A stretch of 64,000 nt of DNA from CAWDVK01 sp963805715 (lineage in GTDB: Bacteria > Actinomycetota > Actinomycetes > Streptosporangiales > Streptosporangiaceae): positions 124,001 to 188,000 of the forward strand of contig CAWDVK010000002.1 of assembly GCA_963805715.1 (NCBI GenBank), read 5' to 3'. Position 1 is the stretch's first letter; each line of letters begins with the position of its first letter. Positions 42,080 through 50,958 of the stretch are shown here, piece after piece. Position numbers and translations under genes: made by a program. The notes under the pieces were generated by a model. That model had not been told where the DNA came from. It saw only the letters and a list, made by a program, of their open reading frames with translations, and ran no database searches.

Positions 42080-43576
42080 TTAAGGCTGGCCCGCCGGCGG
42101 GGCTGGAATGTTCGCTGGCTCTCCCTCGACGAAGAGCTTCCCGGCGTCCCGCAGCCCCCCGCGGGCGCGGCGGGAGAGGTACAGCACGAAGCCGAAGCCC
42201 AGCGCGAGCCAGGCAATCGACAGGTAGGCGGGCACGTTCAGCGGGTAGGGGGGGACTGGCCAGATGGTCCGGTACAGGACGTAGACCAGCAGGGCCAGCG
42301 CGATGAGCGGCAATGCCAGGTGCTTGACCACGCTGAACTCGCTGCGGTGCTCGCGCCGGTAGAAGAGGGTCAGGGCGACGTTCCCGAGCGCATACACCAC
42401 GATCGCGCCGATCGTGAGGGTCGTCGCCAGCACCAGGAAGCCGCTCAGCGTCCCCCAGATCAGGCCGGCTGTCACCGCGATGGCCAGCGTGGCGACGGCC
42501 TGGATCACGACCGCGCGATAGGGCGTGTTGTGGGTCGGGTGGACCTTGCCAAGCGCCTTGGGCAGCAGGTCAATCCGGCCCATCGCATACAGGACCCGGG
42601 ACGCCTGGTTGCTGATCGCCAGCGAGCACGCCAGCGAGCTGTTGGTGATCGCCAGGTAAACGAAGATCCACGCCGGCCCCCAGAGCCTGGACGCGAGCAC
42701 ATTGTAGGGCGCCGCGTTCGTCGCGAATCGGGTAGCGACACCGGAGATCCCCCAGCCGAACACGCTCGCGTACGAGACGAAGACGTAGACCAGGCCGATG
42801 GCGATCGCAGCGCCCATCACGGCGCGCGGAACGTTGCGCTGAGGCTCGCGAGTCTCCTCGCCGAGCGGGGCAGCGGCCTCGAAGCCGACGAAGTTCAGGA
42901 TGCCGAAGACCAGGCCGAAGCCGAGTACCCCGGCCCAGCCGGTCGGCGAGGAGCTCGGCAGGAACGGCTTGAGGTTGACCGGGCTCGCCGGATGCACCAG
43001 CCAGCCGATGGACAGCGCAATGAAGATCAGGATCTCGATCGACCCTGCGATCATCGCGGTGCGTGCTGATCGCCGCACGCCGGTGTAGCCGAAGAAGCCG
43101 ACCACGCCAACCATGATCGCCTCGAAGACGATCCAGCTGACGTGGATGTGGAGGTACCTGAGCACGAGTGCCTGGGTGATGCCGGCCCAGATGATCGTCA
43201 CCTCGGCGGGCAGCACCATGGAGTAGAGGAAGAAGGTCCAGCCGGTGTACGCGCCGGTATGGGGCCCCAGGCCGCGGGAGATATAGGTGAAGTACCCGCC
43301 AGCCGAGGGCAGCTTCCGCGCGAACTCAATGACGGAAAATGCGATCAGGATGACGCCAGCCAGCGCGATCACGTTCGACAGTGCCATCGCGGCTCCGGCG
43401 GCGAGGGCCTGGGCGGGGAAGTCATAGACGATCGCCGCCGCGGGGGCCATGTTCGTGACCGACTGGAACACCGCGTGGCGCAGCCGCAGCGCGCCCGCCG
43501 GGAGCAGCTGGACGCCCTCGCGGGCGAAGGTCACCTCAGGTACCGGGTTGCCGTCGCTGTCCTCGAAGGTACTCAT
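42080..43576 (-). CDS. APC-superfamily amino acid/amine permease
   Basis: A 498-residue transporter with about twelve helices. The first helix motif (SVTNMAPAAAIVYDFPAQALAAG), the amphipathic ARKLPSAGGYFTYISRGLGP, and the conserved NFVGFEAAAPLGEETREPQR are typical of the APC family (AAT/BAT-type). It probably imports an amino acid or amine. It lies downstream of the alcohol dehydrogenase on the same strand and close to a PucR regulator, a grouping known in amine and purine catabolism. Confidence 0.92.
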   Translation of the reverse strand: MSTFEDSDGNPVPEVTFAREGVQLLPAGALRLRHAVFQSVTNMAPAAAIVYDFPAQALAAGAAMALSNVIALAGVILIAFSVIEFARKLPSAGGYFTYISRGLGPHTGAYTGWTFFLYSMVLPAEVTIIWAGITQALVLRYLHIHVSWIVFEAIMVGVVGFFGYTGVRRSARTAMIAGSIEILIFIALSIGWLVHPASPVNLKPFLPSSSPTGWAGVLGFGLVFGILNFVGFEAAAPLGEETREPQRNVPRAVMGAAIAIGLVYVFVSYASVFGWGISGVATRFATNAAPYNVLASRLWGPAWIFVYLAITNSSLACSLAISNQASRVLYAMGRIDLLPKALGKVHPTHNTPYRAVVIQAVATLAIAVTAGLIWGTLSGFLVLATTLTIGAIVVYALGNVALTLFYRREHRSEFSVVKHLALPLIALALLVYVLYRTIWPVPPYPLNVPAYLSIAWLALGFGFVLYLSRRARGGLRDAGKLFVEGEPANIPAPPAGQP

Positions 43577-43642
43577 CTGCTCTCCTCGGCTGCGTGATCG
43601 GACGTTGTTCGCTGATCGGCGGCTGCCCGCGAGCGGACCTCG

Positions 43643-44740
43643 TTACGGAATCAGCAGGGTGCGCAGGGCGAGCCCGGCCTCGAGGTCATCCAGGCTGGCT
43701 GAGGCGGCCTCAAGCGGCCGCCTGGAGCTGACCAGCTCGTCCAGCCGCAGCTGGCCATCCATGTAGCGGTCCACGAGCGCGGGGATGTCGATCGCCGGCC
43801 GGACGCTGCCGTAATTCGAGCCGAGGATCCTCTGGTCCGCCTCGGCGAGTACCAGCGGCTCGAAGCTCGCCCTGGCACCGGTCGGCGGCAGGCCCACCAC
43901 CACGGCGGCCCCCCCGAGGCCCAGCATGGCGATCGCCTGCTCCGTCGTTGTGGTCGTCCCCATCGCATCGAAGGCGTAGTCAACGCCATCGGGCATGACG
44001 TCGTGCAGCGCCTCGACGGCGTCGACCCTGGAGACGTCAATCTCGTCAGTCGCTCCCAGCAGGGTGGCCAGCGCCAGCTTCTCGGCCCGCAGGTCCAGGG
44101 CGATGATTCGCTCGGCACCAGCCAGCCGCGCTCCCTGCACCACAGACAACCCGACGCCGCCGCAGCCGATCACCGCGACGATGGACCCTGGCTCGACGGC
44201 CGCAGTGTTGGTGACCGCGCCCACGCCTGTCGCCACTGCGCAGCCCACCAGGGCGATCGTGTCGAGCGGAGCATCGTCCCTGACCTTGATCGCGCCAGAC
44301 ACCGGGACGACAGCCTCCTCGGCGAAGGACGAAACGCCGAGGTAATGGTGGATCATCTCGCCGCCACGGCTCAGCCGCGACGTGCCGTCCTGCAGCGTGC
44401 CGCCGGGAGCCACGATCGTGGCAGCCACCTGGCACCGGGCTTCACGGCCCGCCCGGCAGTAACGGCACTGCCCGCACGGTGCCACCCAGGACAGCACCAC
44501 GTGGTCTCCCTCGGCGAGGCTGGACACGCCCGCACCAATCCCGATCACCGTGCCCGAGCCCTCATGGCCCATGACCAGCGGAACAGGCGGCTGCCACTCG
44601 CCTCGGCGCACATGCAGATCTGAATGGCAGACGCCGGCCGCAGCGATCCTGACTAGCACCTCACCAGGCCCGGGCGGCGCGAGATCGACCTCGGTTACCT
44701 CGATCGGCTCGCTCGGACTGGCGAAGACCACTGCGCGCAC
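43643..44740 (-). CDS. Zinc-dependent alcohol dehydrogenase (MDR family)
   Basis: A 365-residue medium-chain dehydrogenase. Catalytic-zinc ligands appear in AGVCHSDLHV and GHEGSGTV, structural-zinc Cys residues in VAPCGQCRYCRAGREARC, and the nucleotide site in IVAVIGCGGVGLSVVQGA. It oxidises alcohols or aldehydes with NAD(P) or possibly a mycothiol-linked substrate. It is divergent from the PucR gene, with 142 bases between, and 66 bases upstream of the permease, so permease and dehydrogenase may form an operon under PucR. Confidence 0.92.
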   Translation of the reverse strand: MRAVVFASPSEPIEVTEVDLAPPGPGEVLVRIAAAGVCHSDLHVRRGEWQPPVPLVMGHEGSGTVIGIGAGVSSLAEGDHVVLSWVAPCGQCRYCRAGREARCQVAATIVAPGGTLQDGTSRLSRGGEMIHHYLGVSSFAEEAVVPVSGAIKVRDDAPLDTIALVGCAVATGVGAVTNTAAVEPGSIVAVIGCGGVGLSVVQGARLAGAERIIALDLRAEKLALATLLGATDEIDVSRVDAVEALHDVMPDGVDYAFDAMGTTTTTEQAIAMLGLGGAAVVVGLPPTGARASFEPLVLAEADQRILGSNYGSVRPAIDIPALVDRYMDGQLRLDELVSSRRPLEAASASLDDLEAGLALRTLLIP

Positions 44741-44882
44741 CGTATGCTCCTTTCCTGCTCCGCGACCGGCGCCCTGATGCCGATGGTGAGACAGTACGGT
44801 TTAGGCCACCTCGGTCAACAGCTGTCTAATCGTCAGGGGATACGGCGGGTGCCACTCCATTTCGTCGAGTCGGCGCGGAGCC

Positions 44883-46355
44883 GTGAAAACGCTCCGTGAG
44901 GTCATCGACCGGTTCGGTCTGACTGTCCGCGCCGGAGCCCGTGGGGCTGACCGTCCGGTCCGGTGGGCTTACCTGTCAGAGTCGGCCGGCACCGTGCCCT
45001 GGCTGATCGGCGGCGAGCTGGTGCTGACCTCGGGGACCGCTCTCGACCCTGCGGATGAGCACGCCCAGCGCCGGTACGTGCAGGAGCTGGCCGCGGTCGG
45101 CGTGGCGGGGATAGGCTTCGGGGTCGGCCCGGCCCACCGGCGGATCCCGGCAGGCTTACTCGACGCGGCAGAGGGAGCGGGCCTGACGGTGGCTGAGGTG
45201 CCGCCGCAGCTGCCCCTGGACGAGATCGCCGTCCGGGTCACCGCGGGCCTGATGCGCATCGACGCGGCCGAGTCACGTCAGCTCGCAAGCGGCATTGCTG
45301 CCCTGACCAGCGCCGCCCGGCTGGGCGGCCCGGAAGGAATCGTCACGGTCCTGGCCGAGCGTGTCAGCGGCTGGGCCGTCCTGCTGGACCGGCTCGGGCG
45401 GGTGCGAGCGTCGGTCGGAGCTGCCCGGGTGCATCTGGACGACGCGCGCGCAATCGCGTTCCGGCAGACCCGCCGCATCCGCCATCCGGGTCTTGCAGCC
45501 CACCCCGTCGGGGCCGCCGACGCGCCGAAGGCGCTGCTCGTGGTCTCGGCCCGGCCGGACACCATCAGCCTGGCCCGCCAGCTCGGGACACATGCCGCCG
45601 CGCTCATTGACCTTGTGCTCCATCCGAATGCCGGAGACGACCTTTCCGACCTCGCCCGCCGCGACGTAGTCGACGTGCTGCTGTCCGGCGACGAGGTGCT
45701 CGCCCGCACGATTGGCCGGCGCTGGGGCCTGACGACCGAGCCGCTCGTGGTCGGGAAGCTTCGCTCCCGATCGCGGGCGCTGCTGCTCGGCGACATCGCC
45801 CTGCGCTGGGCGAGCAACGTCGGCATACCCCCCGTGCTCAGCGAGCAGGATTCAGCCGTCATCGTGGTGCTGTCCGCCGAATCTGCCGACGCGTGGGCCG
45901 AGCGTGTCGCGCGGGCGGTGCGCCACGAGAGCGTGCCTGCGCGCTGCGGGCTTGGCCTGCCGCAGCCCGTCAGCCAGCTGGCGACGAGCCATTCACAAGC
46001 CGACCTGGCCCTGTCCGTGGCCGTTGCCGACAGTATGGCGGTTGCGCGGTTCGGCGAGCTTCCCACCAGTCGTTTCCTGCTGGACCGCGGCGCCGCGATC
46101 ATCGCATTCATCCAGCCGCTTCAGCCGCTGCTGGACGCACGGCAGCCAGGCGAGCACCTGCTCAGATCGCTGCAGGTATTCCTGGCCGAGAACGGTAACT
46201 GGGAGGCCGCAGCGGCCCAGCTCAACGTGCACCGGCACACGCTGCGGCACCGCATCCAGCGAGTCGAGCAGCTCACCGGCCTGTCCATGGCCAAATCCGA
46301 GGACCGCTTCGTCGCCTGGCTCGCGCTCCGCGCTCACACGGGGCAGCAGGCGTAG
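44883..46355 (+). CDS. PucR-family transcriptional regulator
   Basis: A 490-residue protein. The N-terminal PucR domain (LREVIDRFGLTVRAGARGAD, GGELVLTSG, IGFGVGP) is followed by a GGDEF-like middle region (LVVGKLRSRSRALLLGDIAL) and a C-terminal PucR helix-turn-helix (FLAENGNWEAAAAQLNVHRH, TLRHRIQRVEQLTGL). These regulators sense nitrogen compounds and usually activate an adjacent operon. GTG 44883 is used. The divergent dehydrogenase/permease pair is the probable target. Confidence 0.92.
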   Translation: MKTLREVIDRFGLTVRAGARGADRPVRWAYLSESAGTVPWLIGGELVLTSGTALDPADEHAQRRYVQELAAVGVAGIGFGVGPAHRRIPAGLLDAAEGAGLTVAEVPPQLPLDEIAVRVTAGLMRIDAAESRQLASGIAALTSAARLGGPEGIVTVLAERVSGWAVLLDRLGRVRASVGAARVHLDDARAIAFRQTRRIRHPGLAAHPVGAADAPKALLVVSARPDTISLARQLGTHAAALIDLVLHPNAGDDLSDLARRDVVDVLLSGDEVLARTIGRRWGLTTEPLVVGKLRSRSRALLLGDIALRWASNVGIPPVLSEQDSAVIVVLSAESADAWAERVARAVRHESVPARCGLGLPQPVSQLATSHSQADLALSVAVADSMAVARFGELPTSRFLLDRGAAIIAFIQPLQPLLDARQPGEHLLRSLQVFLAENGNWEAAAAQLNVHRHTLRHRIQRVEQLTGLSMAKSEDRFVAWLALRAHTGQQA

Positions 46356-46635
46356 GCGGGCACGGGTTCCCTCGACCGCCCGGGTGGCCGGCGCCAACCG
46401 CCAGGTCCGCGTCCTCAGTCATGCTGACGCGCTTCTCCCTGAGCAGGCGTGGCGCGAGCCAGGCCGACCGTAGGCGGGTGCCGCGAGCCGGGCCGACCGT
46501 AGGCGGGTGCCGCGAGCCGGGCCGACCGTAGGCGGGTGCCGCGAGCCGGGCCGACCGTAGGCGGGTGCCGCGAGCCGGGCAGCGGTCAGGTCGCTTCGGT
46601 CGAAGGCGCGATCACCAAAGCTGACACCGGGACGA
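46356..46635. other. Intergenic, mainly tandem repeat
   Basis: About 280 bases after the PucR gene. Roughly half is the 29-bp tandem repeat described separately. Minus-strand frames through it encode only repeat-derived Arg/Pro/Gly peptides. No gene is supported. Confidence 0.6.
46454..46580. repeat. 29-bp tandem repeat, four full copies and a partial fifth
   Basis: Copies at 46454-46482, 46483-46511, 46512-46540 and 46541-46569, then 11 bases of a fifth. The unit starts GCGAGCCGGGCCGACCGTAG and ends GCGGGTGCC; copies 2-4 are identical and copy 1 differs by one base. There are no spacers, so it is not a CRISPR array. The unit is not a multiple of three and is non-coding. Confidence 0.95.
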
Positions 46636-46800
46636 TCAGTCGCCTGGCATCTCGGCATGGCACCGTGGGCAGGTAGTGGGGGGGTCGGTGTCCGCGAGCG
46701 CGCCGCACTGCGGGCACACGCGCCTCAGCCAGCACGCCGGGTCGCCGGGCCTGTCCGCATCCGCCAGCCTGCCGGGGAGGTGATCTGGGGCCTGGTTCAT
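46636..46800 (-). CDS. Small zinc-ribbon protein
   Basis: A 54-residue protein from ATG 46800. It has two Cys pairs, CPQCGALADTD and TCPRCHAEMPGD, forming a zinc ribbon, after a short N-terminus MNQAPDHLPGRLADADRPGD. Possible role in metal or nucleic-acid binding; no family assigned. It is divergent from the DUF3565-DUF1971 gene, whose protein also contains Cys pairs. Confidence 0.6.
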   Translation of the reverse strand: MNQAPDHLPGRLADADRPGDPACWLRRVCPQCGALADTDPPTTCPRCHAEMPGD

Positions 46801-46958
46801 CGCTGCGCCGCAGCCCTCCTGCCAGTACGGGCGGATGACCGCCCGCGCCCTGCCTGCCAGGCTACGCTGCTGGCGCCTTTTTGTCGTTCCACGATTTAAT
46901 GAGGTCCGCGACGTGCCGGCAGCCGGGCTCGCAGCGCAGTGAGGGAGTCGGATCGCAA

Positions 46959-47537
46959 GTGACGGACCACGGGCCGCTGGCCGGCGGAGACGATGCACCG
47001 GCCGGCCCGGCCGGGAGCCAGGCCCGTGGCGCTGGCCGGAAGGCAGGCGGCGCCAGCGGCGCGGCGACCGGGACCGTCCGGGTGATCACCGGATTTCACC
47101 AGGATGAGGAGGGCGACTGGGTCGCTGAGCTGTCCTGCCTGCACACCCGGCATATGCGGCACGAGCCGCCGTTCCAGAGCCGCCCGTGGGTGATCGAGGC
47201 CGCCGGGCGCCAGGCGCGCACGGGCATGAAGATCGGGTGCGCGCCGTGCGACCGGGCCGAGATGCCGGGAGGCCTGGTCCTGATCGGCGCCGCGGGGCCG
47301 TTCAGCGAGGAGACACTGCCCGCGGGCCTGCGACGATCGCATCGGACGGCGGCCGCCGTGTGGGGACTGCTCCGGGTAACCAGCGGCGCGGCGGGCTTCC
47401 GCCTGGAAGTAAGGCCGCCCCTGGAGGTGCTACTGACCGCTGGCTCGTCGCAGCCGATCCCGCCGGAGATCAGGCATGACCTCACCGTCACCGGCCCCGT
47501 GCAGCTGATCATCGAGTTCTGGGGGGCCGCTAGCTAG
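46959..47537 (+). CDS. DUF3565-DUF1971 fusion protein
   Basis: About 192 residues. Residues ~45-108 match DUF3565: ITGFHQDEEGDWVAELSCLH, TRHMRHEPPFQSRPWVI and GCAPCDRAEMP. Residues ~110-192 match DUF1971, a cupin-like domain at the N-terminus of some tellurite-resistance TehB proteins: LPAGLRRSHRTAAAVWGLLR, PIPPEIRHDLTVTG, VQLIIEFW. The first domain has a Cys/His site likely for metal; the second has a His in PEIRHD. The two families are often separate neighbours in other bacteria. GTG 46959 is chosen because the 26 codons before it lack domain similarity. Confidence 0.8.
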   Translation: MTDHGPLAGGDDAPAGPAGSQARGAGRKAGGASGAATGTVRVITGFHQDEEGDWVAELSCLHTRHMRHEPPFQSRPWVIEAAGRQARTGMKIGCAPCDRAEMPGGLVLIGAAGPFSEETLPAGLRRSHRTAAAVWGLLRVTSGAAGFRLEVRPPLEVLLTAGSSQPIPPEIRHDLTVTGPVQLIIEFWGAAS

Positions 47538-47624
47538 TGCCCGGTCGCCAGCAGCTCATGCACCCATGGTTGGCGCTCGGCATCAGCACTGCCGGACGGT
47601 GCGCGCCAGGAGGGGTGACTGCCT

Positions 47625-49475
47625 GTGGGGAGCGCCGGCGACCGCACGCGCTGGGCGACGGTTGGGCGCATGGCGCTCGATCTGGGCGAGCCGCTGGGCA
47701 TGAGAAGCGATGCCGAGCTGAGCGGCGCGCGGATCGCGCTCAGCGAGCGGTGGGCGGAAGGGCGGGCCCGGGAGCTGACGATGGCGGAGGCGCTGGCCGC
47801 GGCTGCCGAGGCGGCGCGGCGCGCGACAGGTTTTGCCTGCGCGGAGCGGCACTTGGCGGCGGGTGCTGCCATGTCCGAGGGTCATGCCGTTGAACTGGCC
47901 GATGACGGAGCTAACGCTGTTATTTCCGTTCTGCCGGCGTTCGTGTCAGCAGTATCTGGTGCGGGCGTGCATGTGGTCGCCGCTGACGAGCATCTAGCTG
48001 CACGAAGCTTTCAGCAGACCAAGAACATCTTTGCCCTGCTCGGGGTGACAAGCTCGCTGGTACCGCCGGACGCTGCCGCGCTGGAAGACCATCAGCGCGC
48101 CTTTGACGCTGAGGTGGCCTACGGCAGCTACCTGCAGATGGCTTATCACTATCTGGGGAATCATCTGGCGCAGGATCGCCGCGAGCTTGTCCGGTGGGCG
48201 CCGCGGCTCGCCATTGTCGATCAGGTAGACGCCGTCCTGATCGATTACGCCGGTGACCCGCTAGTCATCCGCGCGCCGATGCAACCGGACGCAGAGCGCA
48301 TCGGGAGGCTAGCAGTGACCGCGGCGGAGCTTAACCGGCCCGCGGACTACGACATCGATGACGCCACAGGCCATGTTTCGTGGTCATCGTCGGGGTTGCA
48401 CCGCGCGGCGGCATTGCTTCAGGCTGAGCCGCTTATCGGCATTGGCGCAGCGCTGAATCGCCGGTACCTGGAGGACGCGGTGCGCGCATGGCACTGGTAT
48501 CGCCGCGGCGCTGCCTATGCCGTTAGGCAGGGGCGGATCATTGTTTCCCCCGCCCCGGACGGCAGGCTGGCGGAGAACCCGCGGCTGAGAAGCGGTGTCC
48601 TGCAGGCGATCGAGGCGCGCGAGGGCCTGCCCATTTCGGCTGAGCTGGTGCTGCTAGCGCGGATAACGGTATGCGACTACTTCCGGCTGTACGAGCGGCT
48701 AGCAGGGCTGTCCGGCGAAGCGGCTCGCGCCGCCGGCCAGCTGGAGCATCTGTACCGGGTGAAGGTGGCATCGCTGGCTGATGACGTCACAAGCCGCGTT
48801 GATCATCCTGATGTGCTCTTCGATCAGGCCAGCGCCCGGCTGGCCGCGCTGGCGGCCGATGCCGTGGCACGCCATCAGGCCGGCCAGCCGGTCGTCGTTG
48901 GCGTCCAGTCCGATGACGACGCCTGGCTTGTCACCCAGATGCTCAAGAAATCCGGTGTCAGGCAGCCCGTACTGCTGACCGGGGGCGGCCAGGAGGCTGC
49001 CAGCGCGTTCGGTGCGGCGGGCCGGGCCGGTGCCGTGACGGTGCTGGGACCGCGGGTGCCGCGTGGCTACGACATCGCGGTAGAGGCAGCTCAGTCTGCT
49101 GATGACGGCACGGAGCCTCGACAAGGCCTGGCGGTCCTGGTAGCAGGCCGGAGCCGGTCCCGGAGATCCGATTGCTGGTTGCAAGGCCTGGCCGGCCGTC
49201 GCGGCGATCCCGGCGAATCACGGTTCTACTTGTCAGCCCAGGACCCCGCGCTGGCCGGATTGCAAAGCCGCGTGATGACCTGGATCCCTGCCGCGATCCG
49301 GCGCAGGGCTGACGGCGCCCCCGTCGGTGCCGTGCAAGCACGAGTGATAGCCGATGCGCAGCGGAGCACCGAGATAGCTGACTTCGAACGACTGCTCGGC
49401 AGGCTCGCTTTCGAGGACGTTGAGAGCGCGCAGCGGAACGAGATTTACCTGTTTCATGCTGACCCGGCCGGCTAG
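47625..49475 (+). CDS. SecA-like protein without Walker motifs
   Basis: A 616-residue homologue of the SecA motor. Collinear blocks are ELTMAEALAAAAEAARRATG, ISVLPAFVSAVSGAGVHVVA, AYGSYLQMAYHYLGNHLAQD, LAIVDQVDAVLIDYAGDPLV, LQAIEAREGLPISAE, TVCDYFRLYERLAGLSG, GQPVVVGVQSDDDAWLVTQM, and RRSDCWLQGLAGRRGDPGES with RFYLSAQDP. At the Walker A position (GEGKT in SecA) it has DDGAN, and DEVD of Walker B is DQVD. Motif VI keeps AGRRGDPG but RG of the first half is QG. It ends after NBD2, lacking the helical scaffold and wing domains. So it should not hydrolyse ATP as SecA does. GTG 47625 or ATG 47670 may be the start. Confidence 0.8.
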   Translation: MGSAGDRTRWATVGRMALDLGEPLGMRSDAELSGARIALSERWAEGRARELTMAEALAAAAEAARRATGFACAERHLAAGAAMSEGHAVELADDGANAVISVLPAFVSAVSGAGVHVVAADEHLAARSFQQTKNIFALLGVTSSLVPPDAAALEDHQRAFDAEVAYGSYLQMAYHYLGNHLAQDRRELVRWAPRLAIVDQVDAVLIDYAGDPLVIRAPMQPDAERIGRLAVTAAELNRPADYDIDDATGHVSWSSSGLHRAAALLQAEPLIGIGAALNRRYLEDAVRAWHWYRRGAAYAVRQGRIIVSPAPDGRLAENPRLRSGVLQAIEAREGLPISAELVLLARITVCDYFRLYERLAGLSGEAARAAGQLEHLYRVKVASLADDVTSRVDHPDVLFDQASARLAALAADAVARHQAGQPVVVGVQSDDDAWLVTQMLKKSGVRQPVLLTGGGQEAASAFGAAGRAGAVTVLGPRVPRGYDIAVEAAQSADDGTEPRQGLAVLVAGRSRSRRSDCWLQGLAGRRGDPGESRFYLSAQDPALAGLQSRVMTWIPAAIRRRADGAPVGAVQARVIADAQRSTEIADFERLLGRLAFEDVESAQRNEIYLFHADPAG

Positions 49476-49602
49476 CACGACGCCGACGCCGCGCTCGTCC
49501 GCCGGCACCGCCACGGGAGGGTTGGTGCGAGCTACGCTGCTCGCGCCCCATGCAGCGTTATCGCCCCCGAACGGGTTGATCTGCGCGGCAGCTAATGGCT
49601 GG

Positions 49603-50958
49603 TCAGCCGGGACGGGGGTGCTGGTGGAGGTCGGCGGTCAGCGGGGCCAGGTCGGCGCGGGTCGGGGCGGTGAGCGCGTGGCCGGCTCGCGCGTCTAGCT
49701 CGTCCTTGGTTAGCCGGCCCTGGACGAACGCGGCCTTGAGCACACCGATCACCTGCTCGCGGTCGGCGTCGGAGGCCCTGAGGCGGCCGGGTGGCTGAGA
49801 CAGTGCGGGCGGTGAAGCGGCGGGCGGGCCGCCGCCACGGCCCCTGGTGCCGGGCGATCTGCTGGCGAGTCCCCCGCCGAGGGCGCCGAGCCCGGCGCCG
49901 AGGAACGGTGCGAGGAGGACAGCGATATACGCAGCCATGCCCGCCTGGCCGACGCTGATTTCCACCCAGTACTCGTGCCGCAGGCCCGGCGGGATCACGG
50001 TGTTGTTCGGGTCGCAGGTTTCGCACCCACCGCCCGACGGCGGCGGGGGGTTTTGGAGCGACACGTGGTGCGGGAACAGCGCGATCGTGACCGAGGTGAG
50101 CACCGCCAGCAGCAGGGCAGCCGTCGCCGTGGCGCAGCTCGCGGCCAGGCAGCCCTGCCGGGCAGGGCTCAGGACGCCTGGTCGCGTGTCCCGGGCGGAC
50201 AATCGCGCTACCAGGAAGCCCGTCGCCAGGGGTAGCGCCAGCGAGACCAGCCCCCACAAGCTGCCCAGCGAGCTTTCGGGGTCTAGGGGGAAGAAGAGTA
50301 TGAAGCCTACGCCGAGGGGTGCGAGCGCGTACAGCACACCGGCGGTGACCGCGCCGACCCCGATGCCGATCGGCAGGCCCGAGCGGGTGAGCCGGATGCG
50401 CTGGGAGGTCAGGATGAGCAGCCCGGCCAGGTAGCCGGCGATGACCAGCAGCAGCACGATCTCAAGAACCCACTCGCCGGGAACGATCACGAAGTAGGTG
50501 CCGAGCTTGCTGCCGTAGCGGTCCTTCACGGCCTTGGCGGCGATCAGCACGAGCACCAGCGCATACCCGCCCACCCGCGCCGCCCGCGGTCCCCAGCCGC
50601 CGCGCACCGGCCCGAAGTAACGGCGAACCACCCACGGCAGCACGGCCAGCAGCACCACGGTGCCGGTCACGTACACCCGGTTGAGCGGGGTAGCGGAGTT
50701 CGATGACGCGCCCGGCCAGCCGATCCGCACCAATGCCACCGCCCCGGCGGCGAACGCCAGCGCGCGTATGACCCTGCCCATCCCGACCTCCCGCGCCACT
50801 AGCCACAGCCCCCCGCACAGCCAGGCCACCCGCCCCGCCCCGGCCGGAATCTCACCCGCCTCGGCCAGCACGGCCTCCGCCCATTCGCGGCGGGCCGCCG
50901 GAAGCAGCCCGGCCGAGCGCCCCAGCAGCCCGGCCAGCGCCCCGGTGAACCGGTCCAT
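49603..50958 (-). CDS. Multi-spanning membrane protein with C-terminal DUF1707 domain
   Basis: About 451 residues from ATG 50958. An N-terminal helical segment (LLPAARREWAEAVLAEAGEI) is followed by about eight membrane helices (VYVTGTVVLLAVLPWVVRRY, VLEIVLLLVIAGYLAGLLIL, GVLYALAPLGVGFILFF). The last ~60 residues are DUF1707 (RASDADREQVIGVLKAAFVQ, GRLTKDELDARAGHALTAPT). The first part resembles permease-like proteins regulated by PadR. The start overlaps the PadR stop by one base, so they are one unit. Confidence 0.85.
   Translation of the reverse strand: MDRFTGALAGLLGRSAGLLPAARREWAEAVLAEAGEIPAGAGRVAWLCGGLWLVAREVGMGRVIRALAFAAGAVALVRIGWPGASSNSATPLNRVYVTGTVVLLAVLPWVVRRYFGPVRGGWGPRAARVGGYALVLVLIAAKAVKDRYGSKLGTYFVIVPGEWVLEIVLLLVIAGYLAGLLILTSQRIRLTRSGLPIGIGVGAVTAGVLYALAPLGVGFILFFPLDPESSLGSLWGLVSLALPLATGFLVARLSARDTRPGVLSPARQGCLAASCATATAALLLAVLTSVTIALFPHHVSLQNPPPPSGGGCETCDPNNTVIPPGLRHEYWVEISVGQAGMAAYIAVLLAPFLGAGLGALGGGLASRSPGTRGRGGGPPAASPPALSQPPGRLRASDADREQVIGVLKAAFVQGRLTKDELDARAGHALTAPTRADLAPLTADLHQHPRPG

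Noticed and set aside
46454..46580. Possible CRISPR array
   Set aside because: Copies are directly joined without spacers and no cas genes are near.
46419..46658. Peptide with repeated RPGSRHPPTVG-type segments
   Set aside because: It only translates the 29-bp repeat; unit length not a multiple of three, no ribosome site.
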